Positions 42,501 to 55,700 of a DNA stretch of 64,000 nucleotides are shown here, one piece after another; within the stretch, counting starts at the first letter, position 1, and the number at the start of each line of letters is the position of its first letter. Source of the DNA: Mycolicibacter engbaekii (GTDB lineage: Bacteria > Actinomycetota > Actinomycetes > Mycobacteriales > Mycobacteriaceae). The notes beneath the pieces were generated by a model that saw nothing but the letters and a program-made list of their open reading frames with translations, ran no database searches and was not told where the DNA came from. The stretch is from positions 1-64,000 of the forward strand of contig NZ_LQOT01000008.1 of assembly GCF_002101585.1 (NCBI RefSeq), given 5' to 3'. Both the position numbers and the translations under genes were made by a program.

Positions 42501-43826
42501 ATGGGTGCCGGCCGCCGCACCCGCGGCTACCGCGTCATACCCGATACCACCGGCACCGCCGGCACCACCGTTGCCGCCCTTGCCCGCCGCAGCCCGGGTG
42601 ACACCGTCGGCCTGCAGACCACCCTGGCCGCCGTTACCGCCGTTACCACCATTGGTGCCGTTACCACCGTTGATGGCCCCCGCGGTGCCCGCCGCACCCG
42701 CGGTGCCGGCCTTACCCGAACCACCGGCACCACCGACCCCGGCCGTGCCATCAGTGGCCCGGCCACCGCCGACCAGCTGTCCACCCAGACCCGCGTTACC
42801 ACCGGCACCACCGTTACCACCGGAGGTTCCGGCCGCCGCCCCAGCATCCGAAGCCGCGTCGTAGCCGGCGCCGCCGACACCACCGTTGCCACCGACACCG
42901 GCCACACCGTTGGCACCGAAAGCGGCCTGCACCCCACCACCGGAGAGGCCACCCGCGCCACCGGCACCGGCGTTACCACCATTGCCACCATTGCCACCGG
43001 CACCACCGTCAGGGTTGCCGGCCGTGCCCGCGATGCCGGCCACACCGACCGCACCGGCCGTACCCGAGCCGCCCTTACCGCCGACACCACCGGCACCGTG
43101 CGTGCCCGCGGTCGAACCGGTCCCGGCCACACCACCATTGCCACCGACACCGCCGGCACCACCATGAGTGCCCGCCGCCGCACCAGCGGCTACCGCGTCA
43201 TACCCGGCGCCACCGGCACCACCGGCACCACCGTTGCCGCCCTTGCCCGCCGCAGCCCGGGTGACACCGTCGGCCTGCAGACCACCCTGGCCGCCGTTAC
43301 CGCCGTTACCACCATTGGTGCCGTTACCACCGTTGATGGCCCCCGCGGTGCCCGCCGCACCCGCGGTGCCGGCCTTACCCGAACCACCGGCACCACCGAC
43401 CCCGGCCGTGCCATCAGTGGCCCGGCCACCGCCGACCAGCTGTCCACCCAGACCCGCGTTACCACCGGCACCACCGTTACCACCAGAAGTCCCGGCCGCC
43501 GCCCCAGCGTCGGCGGCCGCGTCATACCCGGCGCCGCCGACACCACCGTTGCCACCGACACCGGCCACACCGTTGGCACCGAAAGCGGCCTGCACCCCAC
43601 CACCGGAGAAACCACCCGCGCCACCGGCACCGGCGTTACCACCATTGCCACCATTGCCACCGGCACCACCGTCAGGGTTGCCGGCCGTGCCCGCGATGCC
43701 GGCCACACCGACCGCACCCGCCGTACCCGAGCCGCCCTTACCGCCGACACCACCAGCACCGTGCACACCGGCGATCGAACCGGTCCCGGCCACACCACCA
43801 TTGCCACCGACACCACCAGCACCACC
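42501..43826 (-). repeat. Tandem 663-bp repeat units (221 aa) inside the 2437-aa PGRS gene
   Basis: 42501-43163 and 43164-43826 are two highly similar in-frame units that encode the same order of segments ([52 protein letters not shown]). A more diverged unit precedes them near 41838. The frameshift at 42431 lies just outside the first unit. Confidence 0.75.
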
Positions 43827-46084
43827 ATGAGTGCCCGCCGCCGCGCCCGCAGCCACCGCGTCATAGCCGGCGCCACCCTTGCCGCCGGCGCCGCCGTCGC
43901 CGCCCCGGCCGGCCGCAGCCTGGGTGACACCGTCGGCCTGCACCCCACCGGCGCCGCCGTTACCGCCGCGGCCACCGGCCTGACCGGCCGTGCCGTCGAC
44001 ATTGTTCGCATCGCCATCGGCCCCGGCTGCACCGTCCTTGCCGTCGCCACCGTCACCACCGACACCGGCGTTGCCCGCCGCCGCCCTCGACCCGTCGGCC
44101 TGCAGACCACCCAGACCGGCATTGCCACCGACACCACCATTGCCGCCGGCCGTGCCCGACAACGCACCCGGATCGGCCGCCGCGTCGTAACCATGACCAC
44201 CGACGCCACCATCGCCGCCCTTACCGGCCCACCCCGACGCACCCGAGGCCGCATAGTTCCCACCACCGGAACTACCACCAGCACCACCGATACCCGCATT
44301 ACCACCGGTGCCACCGTCACCGCCGGCACCACCGTGCATCGTCGAGGCCGTGCCAGCCACGCCGACCGCACCGGCCGCGCCGTGCGCACCCGAACCACCC
44401 TTACCGCCGACGCCACCCACACCGTGAGCGCCCGCCGTGGCGCCAGAACCACCGACACCACCATTGCCGCCGGCACCACCATTACCGCCCGAGGTGCCCG
44501 CCGCCGCGCCCTGCCCCAGCGCGTCAAACCCGGCGCCACCCCGAGCGCCGTCACCACCGTCACCACCATCACCGGTTACCGCACGGGTGGCGCCGTCGGC
44601 CTGCAGGCCACCCAGACCACCCGCACCGCCGGCACCACCATTGCCACCCCGACCACCATCGAGGGATGCCGCGGTGCCATCGGCCCCCGCGAAGCCGGCA
44701 CCACCATCGCCGCCACGGCCACCACTACCGGCCACACCCGCCACACCGCTGGCGGCCTGACCCGAAGCGCCCGAACCACCCACACCACCGAGACCCGCGT
44801 TACCCCCCGCACCACCGGCCTGACCGGCGAACCCATCCACATGCGAGGAATCGCCATCGGCCCCGTCGGCACCATCAGCACCATCGCCACCCGAACCACC
44901 ATTGCCACCCACAGCGCCGTCGCCCTGTTCACCGACCGCACCCGCAGCACCCGCCCCGGCGAACCAGCCACCAGCACCGCCGGCACCCGCAGCACCCGCA
45001 GCACCACCATTGCCACCCGCACCACCATTGCCACCACTGATCGCATCGACCAGCTCAGCCGTGCCATCGGCACCATCGGCGCCATCACCACCGGCGCCAC
45101 CGGCAGCACCGGACCCACCGGAGCCACCCCGGCCACCCGAGCCGAACAGCAACGACCCCCGGCCGCCGGCACCACCATTACCGCCGGCACCACCGTTTTG
45201 GCCCGCACCACCGTCAGCACCCGCAAACGCCGCCGCCACACCGGCGGCACCGGCGACGCCATCACCACCATTACCGCCGGCACCGGCCGTGCTGAACAAC
45301 CCCCACAACGCCGCATCACCACCGACACCGCCGGCACCACCACCGCCACCAGCGGTTACCGCGTCCCCGCCATCACCACCATCGCCACCGCGGCTGAACC
45401 ACGCAAACAGGCCGGCGGCACCACCATCGCCACCATCGCCCTCACCCCAACCATCACCGCCGGCACCACCATTACCGCCGAACAAACCACCCTGACCACC
45501 CGCACCACCATCATCGCTGGCACCCAAGCCATCAGCATCCCAACCCGCACCACCATTACCGAAGATCCAACCCCCAGCACCACCATCGGGGTTGGCCGCC
45601 GTGCCGTCGGCACCATCACCAAACGGCATCCACCAATTGACCTCACCCCAATTGAACGACGCCGCCGACGAGCCCGGCAGATCCAACGCCTCCGCCCCCA
45701 CACCAGCCAGGCTCAGATCAGCCAGCACCACATCCCAGACCCCATCCCAGGTGCCGGCATCCCCCCACGCCTCAAAAACCCCATCCCAACTGGCCGAATC
45801 AAACACCACCCCCCACGCAGCCTGATCCCCCCAGTTGGCCCCCAAATCCGCAACCGCCGCACCCAGCTGCTCACCGAGCAACTCCACCAACACATCGTCA
45901 AAGTCCGCCCCCGCCGCCGGCGCCACCGTCACTGGCGCCACCCCAAACGCCAAGAACGCCCCCACCGCCGATCCCGCACCCAGCACCCGATTCCCGCGAC
46001 GACGGACACCACTGCGACCGACACCTACCACGACGAGACCCCTTAAGTTTGCTTAAGCATTGGCATAGCCTTCTTTGACTAGGG

Positions 46085-46112
46085 AGGGTAGCCACACTCG
46101 GCGGCCAGTCAA
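46085..46112 (-). promoter_or_regulatory. Promoter of the 2437-aa PGRS gene
   Basis: On the minus strand TTGACT (46112-46107) and TACCCT (46090-46085) are spaced 16 nt apart. The transcript would begin near 46078 and have a leader of about 47 nt, which contains two CTTAAG hexamers (46043-46058) just before the ribosome-binding site. Confidence 0.55.
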
Positions 46113-46250
46113 CCTTTTTTGCAAAAATGCTCGATAATTCCGTAAAAGTGGACTAATTTGCGTCGTGAGCTGCGGGTTTAGTTCTGACAGGGGTGGTAAG
46201 AAATTTGTTAATAGAACATCGATGATCTCAGCAAGAATGGCGAGTTTGCT
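46113..46250. promoter_or_regulatory. AT-rich upstream region
   Basis: This is the most AT-rich stretch of the window. It has a perfect palindrome TTTTTGCAAAAA (46116-46127) and runs such as GTAAGAAATTTGTTAATAG. It sits directly upstream of the PGRS promoter and of the plus-strand ORF at 46251. Such AT-rich DNA in mycobacteria is a usual target of nucleoid proteins (Lsr2, EspR); that binding is inferred only. Confidence 0.4.
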
Positions 46251-46598
46251 GTGTCCACTAGGCCCGACGGCGCGGTTTCGCTATTCGTGAGTTTGCCCAC
46301 TAGCGAATTCGCCGGCGCGTCGACGCACGCAGTCGCAGCCGGCTCCCGGCGCCCTGGTGGCGACATCTTTCGCGGCCGTCAGTTAATGGCAGCGCCGGCT
46401 ATTGTTGCCGGTGGTCTACCCTCCGCGTGGATTGTGGCTAATGACTGGACGGCCATCTGCCCGTGGCGCCTTGCCGCCGGCGGGGGCGACTTTGGCGGCG
46501 CCCGCCTGCTGGTGGAGACGGCGTTGCTGGCCGACGGCTGCCCAGTGGCTGTCCAAGTGCTGTCAAATGACTTTACAAAGTTGCCGTGGGGTCGCTGA
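46251..46598 (+). CDS. Hypothetical protein with two internal repeats (115 aa)
   Basis: The family is not recognised. It would start at GTG 46251 (MSTRPDGAVSLFVSLPTS) with no good SD. Support for real coding comes from an internal duplication at protein level. GRQLMAAPAIVAGGLP (about 42-57) followed by a V-x-x-NDWT-x-x-CPW box lines up with GARLLVETALLADGCP (about 79-94) followed by V-x-x-NDFT-x-x-PW. The DNA of the two copies differs much more than the protein pattern. There is no signal peptide or membrane helix. It sits in the gap between the divergent 2437-aa PGRS gene and the end of the fifth PGRS gene, with which it is convergent. It could also be a decayed gene fragment. Confidence 0.4.
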   Translation: MSTRPDGAVSLFVSLPTSEFAGASTHAVAAGSRRPGGDIFRGRQLMAAPAIVAGGLPSAWIVANDWTAICPWRLAAGGGDFGGARLLVETALLADGCPVAVQVLSNDFTKLPWGR

Positions 46599-46699
46599 CG
46601 TCGTGGGCCGGCCTGCGCCGTTGTTGCCGTTGGGCTTGACCAGGGCCGCCCAGGCAGCTCACGTTGGCCCTATGCGGCCTAGACGCCGGCGCAGTGAGC

Positions 46700-46739
46700 C
46701 CGGCCGCCGCAACCAGAGTCAACTGGTCGCGGCGGCCGG
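46700..46739 (-). terminator. GC-rich hairpin after the fifth PGRS gene
   Basis: Arms 46700-46716 and 46723-46739 pair over 17 positions with one mismatch (CCGGCCGCCGC core) around a 6-nt loop. It lies 27 bp beyond the PGRS stop and about 100 bp beyond the convergent ORF. No T run follows. Confidence 0.6.
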
Positions 46740-46765
46740 TTTCGAGGTGAAGCGTGGCCCTGCAG

Positions 46766-49700
46766 CTACGGCTTCGGGCTGCCGGGGGGAAGGTTGATGA
46801 TCTGCCCATCGGTGTGCTGGTTGGCACCGTTGATGAATTCAGCGGATCCACCGGCGCCGGGCGACTCGGGCCCACTGTTGTTGACACCGGTGCCGGTGCC
46901 GCCGCTACCAGCCGTCACACTGCCGTTGGTCCACGAGCTGCCACCGGGGTGCCCGGCAGCATTGTTCGCACCGACATTGACGTATCCGCCGTCGCCGCCG
47001 ACACCGCCGACACCAATACCGTCCCCGCCAGTACCGCCCACGACGGTGATATTGGTGGCCTTGGCGTTGGTGCCCAACGCGGTGATCTGCGAGATCCCGT
47101 TGTAACTGATACCGCCGCCCTTGCCGCCGTCGACGCCGTTGCCGCCGCTACCACCGGTGGCAGACCCACTGGCCTCCGCACCGGCACCGACAGCCCCGAT
47201 GCTGCCGCTGGTGCCGTTCCCACCGATCGAGCCGGCACCGACCGCGGCGCCGCCGTTACCACCGGTCACGGTGCCGTGAGCCAAACCGCCGGAAGCGGGG
47301 TCGGCGTAGTTACGCCCGGCCCACAGGTTCCCGCCACCAGCGTTACCGCCCACTGCGCCGATCCCATTAGCCGACCCGCCAGTACCACCGGCCGTCTGAC
47401 CATAGGCAGTGCCGTCACGCTGCGCCTCGATAAACGTGGCGCCGCCGTTGCCGCCGGTACCGCCGTTTACGGCGTCACCACCAGCACCACCGGTCGCCGA
47501 ACTATCCACACCACCGTCAGCGGTCACCTTGCCACCGCTGAATGCAGTGACCAGGGCACTGCCCCCCAACCCGCCGGCGCTACCGCTGCCGGCGCCGGCA
47601 CCGCCGTTGCCGCCGGTTGCCACCGCATCAATGATGGTGCCGCCGCTCGCGGCGGCAATGGTGGCCGCACCGCCACCACCGCCGGCACCGCCGTCGGTGC
47701 CCTCACCGGCGTGGCCACCGATCGCGGAACTGTTGGTGATCTTGCTGCCTGTCCCGGTCGCGATCAGGCTCGCCGCACCGCCGGCCGCGGTGTCGCTGGC
47801 GTCGCCGCCAGTGACCGTGCTGCCGGTAATCACGCCCCCGTCGCTGACGGTGGCCGTGGCCGCGCCGCCGGCGAAATCGGCCGTGTTCTGCCCGCTGGTG
47901 ACGGTGGTGTTAGTGACGCTGCTGCCGGCGCCATTGACGATCAGCGAGTTGTTTGCACCATTGGCACCGTTAGCACCGTTGGGTCCGCCGTTGAGGCCGT
48001 CGCCGCCCTCGACCTCACCGTGGTTGATAGCGCCGCCGTTGAGCGCGGACATGGTCGCCGTGCCGCCTGCACCGCCGTTGCCGCCGCTGCCGGTGGCCGA
48101 GCCGGCCCCGCCGTCGCCGCCGGTACCGCCGGTGGCCGTGCTGTCTGAACTGATCGTGCCACCGGTGCTGGTGGAGACGCTGGCGATACCACCGGCACCG
48201 CCCTTACCACCGTTGTGGGCATCGCCACCGACCCCACCGGCACCGCCATTGCCGCCGATCGCCCGGCCACTGCCGGCCCCAGCCGCAACATTGGCTCCCG
48301 CACCACCGGCACCACCGTTGCCGCCGTTGGTGCCACCGGCACCACCGTTGCCACCGTCACCGCCGACGGTCACTAGATCGGCCCCACTAACGCGGTTGCC
48401 CACATTGATGTTCGCCTGGCCACCGGCACCACCGACCGCACCGGCACTACCATCGATGCCGGCGTTACCGCCGTTACCTCCGTTGCCACCGGTAGCAGAG
48501 ATCTCAGCACCACTGCTGTTGTCACTGTGCGTCCAGTAGATGTAGCCCTGCGCACCGACACCGCCATCGCCCGCATTCACGCCGGTACCACTGTCACCGC
48601 CGTTACCGCCGATTGCCGTGGCGCCCTCGAGGATGGAGCCCTCGTCCGAGAAGACCTGACCCTGACCACCGGCACCACCGGTAGCCCCATCGCGGCCGGC
48701 GCCACCGTTACCGCCGGTGCCCGCACTGTCTTCGAGCAGACCACCACCGTCGTAGGAGTGGAAGGCCCGCGTCGTACCCATGCCACCGGCACCGCCAATA
48801 CCACCGGTCGACGCGTCACCACCATCACCACCAGTGGTGATCGAATCCACGATCCGGCCGTTGTAGAACGCCTGGGCCTTGCCCATACCGCCGTCACCAC
48901 CGGTACCACCAGACGTCGCATCCCCGCCGTCACCACCGATGCCCGTGCTGCCGGTGATCGAACCCTGCGGCGCCCCCGAAGACCGGTCACCACCAGACTG
49001 CGAAGCAGTCAGGTAACCATCGCCACCCTTGCCGCCGGTACTACCGATGCCATCAGCGGAACCACCCTTACCACCGAACGCCTCCGTGTCGGAAATGGTG
49101 CCACCACTCTTCGCATTGACACTGTCAATGCCGGCATCGATACGCGCACCACCACCCGCACCACCAACACCCGCATTGGTGCCAGCACCGCCATCCCCGG
49201 CGGTCGCATGTGAATCAGTCACGCTGGCCGCACCAGTGAAACCGTTCGCACGAACAGCCAACACACGAGCATCGCCACCCGCACCACCAGTGCCACCGTT
49301 GGCGCCACCAGCACCACCGTCACCACCAGTCGCCGAGCTCTTAGTAACCGTGCTGCCAGCACCCTCAGCGGTCAAGGTGCCCGTGCCACCAACACCACCG
49401 GCGCCACCGGCGGCGGTGCCTGAGCCGGCACCACCGTTACCACCGTTACCACCAGTGGCGGTGGAGTCGGAGCTCACCGTGCCACCGCTGCTGGCGGAGG
49501 CGCTGGCTACGCCACCGGCGCCACCCTTGCCGCCGGCGAAGCCCTCACCACCGGCACCACCGGCACCACCGTTGCCGCCGGTGACGGTCCCAACACCCGG
49601 CGTAGCCGTGACAGTGGCCCCGGCGCCACCGGCACCACCACTGCCGCCGTCGGTGCCACCCTTACCGCCCGCACCACCACTGCCGCCGTGGGCGCCGTTA

Positions 49701-52700
49701 GTGCCGCCACCACCGACCCCGCCGGCCCCGCCGTTGGCGGCGTCACCGCCCGCCCCGCCGTTGCCGCCGGCACCGCCGGTGCTCTCCACATCGGACCCGG
49801 CAGTGTATTTACCCAGGGAGATGTAGCCCTGCCCTCCGGCGCCGCCGACGCCGCCGGCACCGCCGTTGGTTCCGCCGTTGCCGCCGTTGCCGCCGTTTGC
49901 ACCGGTGGCCGTGATGACGGCTCCGCTGGTGCTGTTGTCGCTGTGCAAGGTCCAGTAGATGTAGCCCTGCGCACCAGCACCGCCATCGCCCGCATTCACG
50001 CCGGTACCACTGTCACCGCCGTTACCGCCGATTGCCGTGGCACCCTCGAGGATGGAGCCCTCATCGGACCAGACATGACCCTGAGCACCATCACCGCCGG
50101 AAGCCCCGCCAGAACCGACGCCACCATTACCGCCGATGCCGTCACTGTTGCTGAGCAGACCTCCACCGACCACACCCCCACCGTCATAGGAGTGGAAGGC
50201 CCGCGTCACACCCTGACCACCGTCACCACCGAAACCACCGGTGTTGGCATTCCCACCATTACCGCCGGTGGTCACTGAGTCCTCGATCCGGCCGTTGTAG
50301 AACGCCTGGGCCTTGCCCATCCCGCCGTCACCACCGGTACCCCCGGTGAGGGCGTTACCACCATCACCGCCCGTCCCGATGCTGCCGGTGATCGAACCCT
50401 GTGGTGCCCCCGACGACCGGTCGCCACCAGACTGCGAAGCAGTCAGGTAACCATCGCCACCCTTGCCGCCGGTGCTACCGATGCCATCAGCGGAACCACC
50501 CTTACCACCGAAGGCCTCTGTGTCGGAAATGGTGCCACCACTCTTCGCATTGGCACTGTCGATGCCTGCATCGATACGCGCACCACCACCAGCGCCACCG
50601 ACACCCGCATTGGTGCCGGCACCGCCATCCCCGGCGGCGGCATGTGAATCAGTCACGCTGGCCGCACCAGTGAAACCGTTCGCACGAACAGCCACCACAC
50701 GAGCATCGCCACCCGCACCACCAGTGCCACCGTTGGCGCCACCAGCACCACCGTCACCACCGGTTGCCGAGCTCTCAGTAACCGTGCCGCCGGCTGCAGC
50801 GCTGAGGCTGGCATTGCCACCGGCACCGCCAGTGCCGCCGAGGGCGCCACCCGCGCCAGCCAGACCCCCGACCGCCAAACCCTTGGTCACCGCCGAACCA
50901 CTTCCGTCGGAGGTGATGGTGGCACTGCCGCCGGCCGCGGTGTCGGACGCGTCGCCGCCTGTCGCGGTGCTGCCGGTGATGGTGGCGCCGTTGGTGGCCT
51001 GCACCACGCCGCCGCCGCCTGCATGCCCGGCTCCACCGTCGCCGCCTGTCGCGGTGCTGCCGGTGATGGTGATGCCGGCGTCGGCCGGGTCGGGGCCATT
51101 GCTGGTATGGCCGATGCGGCCCTCACCGCCGGCCCCACCGTTGAGGCCGTTGGCGCTGTTCCCACCGTCGCCGCCGCTTGCCGTCCCGCCGGTGATGACG
51201 CTGCCGTAGCCGCCGGCGCTGATCCGGCCGGTGCCGCCGGCACCGCCGGTGTAGCCGGTACCGCCGACCGTGGTACCGACACCGCCGTCGCCGCCGCGGG
51301 CGTCACCGGTGACCGTGCCGCCGCCGCCATTCTGCATGTCCGCGCGGATCTGGGCGTCGCCGCCGATGCCGCCGGTGCTGCCGAACCCGACGCCGTCGCC
51401 ACCGTTGCCGCTGATCGCAGTTCCGCCGGCGTGGGCGTTCGCACCGAAAGCGGCAACCTGGGCGTAGAAGGTGTACCCGCCACCCTTACCGCCGTCGAGA
51501 CCGTCACCACCATCGCCGCCGGTGACCACACTGGTGGCGTCAACCGTGGCACCGCTGCCCGCGGCGTAGATCCGCGCACCGGCACCGGCACCACCGGTCC
51601 CACCGTGGCCGCCGTTATCGGCGGTGGCGTCACCGCCGTTACCACCGGTCACGGTGCCTCCGGCCGATCCACCGTCCTGGTAGTAGGAGCCCGTGGCGAT
51701 ACGTGCCGAGCCGCCGAGGCCGCCGACACTGCCGAAGCCTGCGCCATTCCCGCCATCGCCACCGGTCGCAACACCGGTAACCGAGCCGCCGGCGTGAGCG
51801 GTGTGAGCGTTCTCCTGGTAGATCGTCCACAGCTCCGAGTAACCCCCGGCGCCGCCCTTGCCGCCGTCCGTGCCGGCACCGCCGTCGCCACCGATTGCCT
51901 GCGCGTTGCTGACGCTGCCGTCCAACTGGGCCACCACCTGCGCGTAACCGCCCGCACCGCCGACGCCACCATTGCCGTCCCCTGCGCCGGCGTCGCCACC
52001 GGTCACGATGACGTTGGTGACATCGCCGCCCAACCGGCCCACACCCGAAGCAGGCGTCGCCAACGAGGGCAGCGTCCCGCCGGCCATGATGCCGGCCGCA
52101 CCACCGGCAGCACTGTTCGAACCGTCGCCGCCGGTCACCTTGCTGCCGGTCACGTTGCTGGCGTCGGTGGCCAGGACAGACGCCGCACCACCCGCACCAC
52201 CACTGCCGGCGTTGCCGCCCGTGACGGTGGTGTCGGTGATGCTGCTGCCCACACCGCTGACCGTCATCGAGCCGTTCGCGCCGTTGACACCGTTGACGCC
52301 GTTGGGCCCACCGGCAGACGCGTTGCCACCACTGACCGTGCCGTGGGTGATGATTCCGCCATCAGCAGTCATCGTCGCACTGCCGCCGTCACCACCGTCA
52401 CCACCGGCGTTGCCCGCCGGGTCGCCGGCACCACCGCCGCCACCGGCACCACCGGTCGCGGTGCCCGAAGCAGTGCCACCGTTGGTCGCGCTGGCCAGAC
52501 CGGCGCCACCGTCACCTCCATCACCGCCTTGGCCGTCGTGGCTGTTGTCAACGTAGGTGCCACCCGTGCCGCCGGCGCCACCGCTGCCGCCAATGCCTTC
52601 CGCACCGCCGTAGCGCGTGCCGGTACCGGCTCCACCGTTGCCGCCGTCACCACCGTTGCCACCGGCTCCACCGGCTCCACCGGCGCCACCAGTGCCACCG

Positions 52701-55700
52701 GTGCCCGCGGTGCCGTTGCCGCCGTTGCCACCGGATCCGCCGTGACCGCCGTCCACGCTGGCGCCCAGCGAGCCGCCAGCACCACCGGACCCGCCGGCGC
52801 CACCGACGCCGTCGCTGGTCCCGCTGGCGGTGCCGAGACCGCCGTTACCGCCGTCGCCGCCGTCGGCACCCGCGCCGCCGTTGCCACCGTGACCGCCGGC
52901 ACCACCGGTGCCGTTCGCCTGAACATGCGCATCGGCTGGCGAGGTCGCCTGCACATTGCCGCGACCGCCATCGCCGCCGTCGCCGCCGACGGAGCCGTCC
53001 GTGCCGTTCTGGCCGCCGTCGCCGCCCTGGCCACCTAGGGCCTTCCCACTGACGCTGTTGCCCGCCCCGGCGCCCGAGGTGCCCTGAATCGAACCGATGC
53101 CGCCGTTGCCACCGTCACCGCCGAGGCCCGAGCCGCCGTTACCGCCGGTAGCGCTACCGGTGGCTGTCCCGCTGTTCCAGGACACGACCTGAGCCAGACC
53201 ACCGTTGCCGCCGGTCGCGCCGGCCACACTGCCCGCTCCGCCATCACCACCGGTCGCGTGGCCTTGGTCGACCGTGCCCTGGCTCAAGGTGATGATCTGT
53301 CCGATGCCACCGTCACCGCCGGCACCGCCGGCGGTGCCCACGCCGCCGCTGCCACCGGTCGCGACGCTGTCGGTGACCGAAAGGCCGTTGCCGCCCTGGA
53401 TTACAGCGCCGCCACCGTTGCCGCCGCTGCTGCCCAGGCCCGTGCCGCTACCACCGGCACCGCCGAAGGCGTGGCCGTTTAGGACGGTGTTGTTGGGCAA
53501 GTGATCGTTGTTCTGGTCGATCCCGGCCGTGACCTGCGCCCAGAGACCGTCACCGCCCTGCCCTTGGTCAGCTCCGTTTCCGCCATTACCGGCGGTGGCG
53601 CTGCTGTTGGTCACCGAAGAGTTCGCCCCGGCCGCGGCGACGTAGGCCACGCCCCCGTCTCCGCCGGCACCGCCACCGCTCCCGTTGCCACCGCTACCGC
53701 CGAGGGCGTCACTGCCGACCACCGCGCCGCCGTAGCTGGCCGCGATCTCCGCATCGCCGCCGGCACCACCGGTGCCACCATTGGTGTCCCCGAACCCGGC
53801 GTCACCACCGGTCGCGTCACTGCCGGTCACGGAACTGTTCGCGCCGTTGGCGGTGACCGACGCAGCCCCACCTGCTGCGGTGTCGCTGCCCTTGCCGCCG
53901 GTGGCAGAGCTGGTGGCGATGGCACCGCCGTTGGTGGCCGCCACGCTGGCGGTGCCGCCGGCGCCGCCAGTACCGCCGTTGTTGCTGGCACCAGCAACAC
54001 CGGCGGCTGCGGAGCTGTCAGTCACCACACTGCCCAGGCCATCAGCGGTGATGGACGCAGAGCCGCCGGCGACGTTGTCACTGCCAGCGGTAGCGGTGGC
54101 GGAACTGTCGGAGATCGATCCGCGGTTGGTGGCCGCCACTGTCGCACTCGCGCCGGCCGCACCCGACCCAGCGCTGCTGCCGTTACCGCCGTTGCCGCCG
54201 TTGGCGCTGCTGTCGTCGACCGAACCATTGTTTTGGCCGTAGACAGCAGCCGCACCACCGACACCGCCATCGGCGCCGTTCTGGCCACCCGCACCACCGT
54301 TACCGCCGCGCGCGAAGCTGTCAGTGACGGTGCCGTTGGAACGACCGGAACCACCGATCTCGCCCCGACCACCGGCACCGCCGTCACCCGCGTTGGCCCC
54401 GGTCCCACTGGCACCGCCATTGCCGCCGATCCCGGTGCCATTGGTGATGCTGCCCACCGAGAACGAATAGACCGAACCAGTGCCGCCCTTACCGCCGCTG
54501 GCACCGTCATAGCCAGCGCCACCGTCACCACCGGTAGCCACACCACCGAAGGTGTCGCCCCCATAAGGAACAAGCTGACCCTGGCCACCGTTGCCGCCGA
54601 GGCTGCCCGCACCATCACCAGACCCGCCATTACCACCGGTCGCAACACCACCGGTGGCATTGCCGTCGTAATAGGAGAAGATCGCGCCGGCGCCGCCATT
54701 ACCGCCCTGGCCGCCATTGGTGGCATCACCACCGCCACCACCTACGGCTTTGCCGTCGGTGACGCTTCCACCAGGCCCACCCTTGGCGTCCCCGCCGGAC
54801 TGGATCGCCTGCACCCCTCCCCAACCACCGTTACCGCCGACGCTGCCGGTGCCGGTACCGGTCCCACCGTCACCACCCGTGGCCGAGCTGTTGGTCACCA
54901 CACCCGCAGTCTGGACACCAGCGTTGTCGAGACCACCGTTGACCTGGGCATCACCACCACGACCACCGCTGCCACCAGCGAGCCCGCCGCCACCGTTACC
55001 GCCATGAGCCACACCGCTGGCACTAGCCGCACCGTTGGGCTGACCATTGGTCGCGAAATTACCGCGGTACGCGATCACCTCGCCCTTGCCACCGTCGCCA
55101 CCGACGCCAGCACCGGTCGCCTGGCCACCGTCACCACCGGTAGCACCCGCGCCGGTAGCCGTCGCTGTGCCACCGTTGACACCGCGGATCGACCCGAGGC
55201 CACCATCGCCACCGACACTGCCCGCGCCCTCCGCGGCGCCGCCATTACCGCCAGTCGCCGTACCACCAGCACCGCTGGCCGCCTGATCAGCGCCATTGAC
55301 ACCACTGGCAATGATCTCCGCGCCGCCACCCGCACCGGCCACCCCACCGTTGCTACCAGCACCACCATTACCACCGAGAGCATCACCATCAGTGATCTTG
55401 CCGCCGCCCGTAGCGCTCACGCTGGCCGCGCCAGCCGAACCGCCGGTGCCACCGGCAGAGCCGACGCCGGCCTGACCGGCCGTCGCCGAACTGCCGGTCA
55501 CCGTGGTGCCGGCACCGTCAGCGGTCACCGAGGCCGAACCACCAGCGACGGTGGCATTGCCGTTGGTCGCCGTCGCGGTGCTACCCGAGATGGCACCACC
55601 ATTGGTGGCCATCACATTGGACTCACCACCGTTAGCAGCGTGCTCACCAACACCGGCGTTACCGCCGGAGCCACCCGTGCTGCCCGAACCGGTCGTGCTG

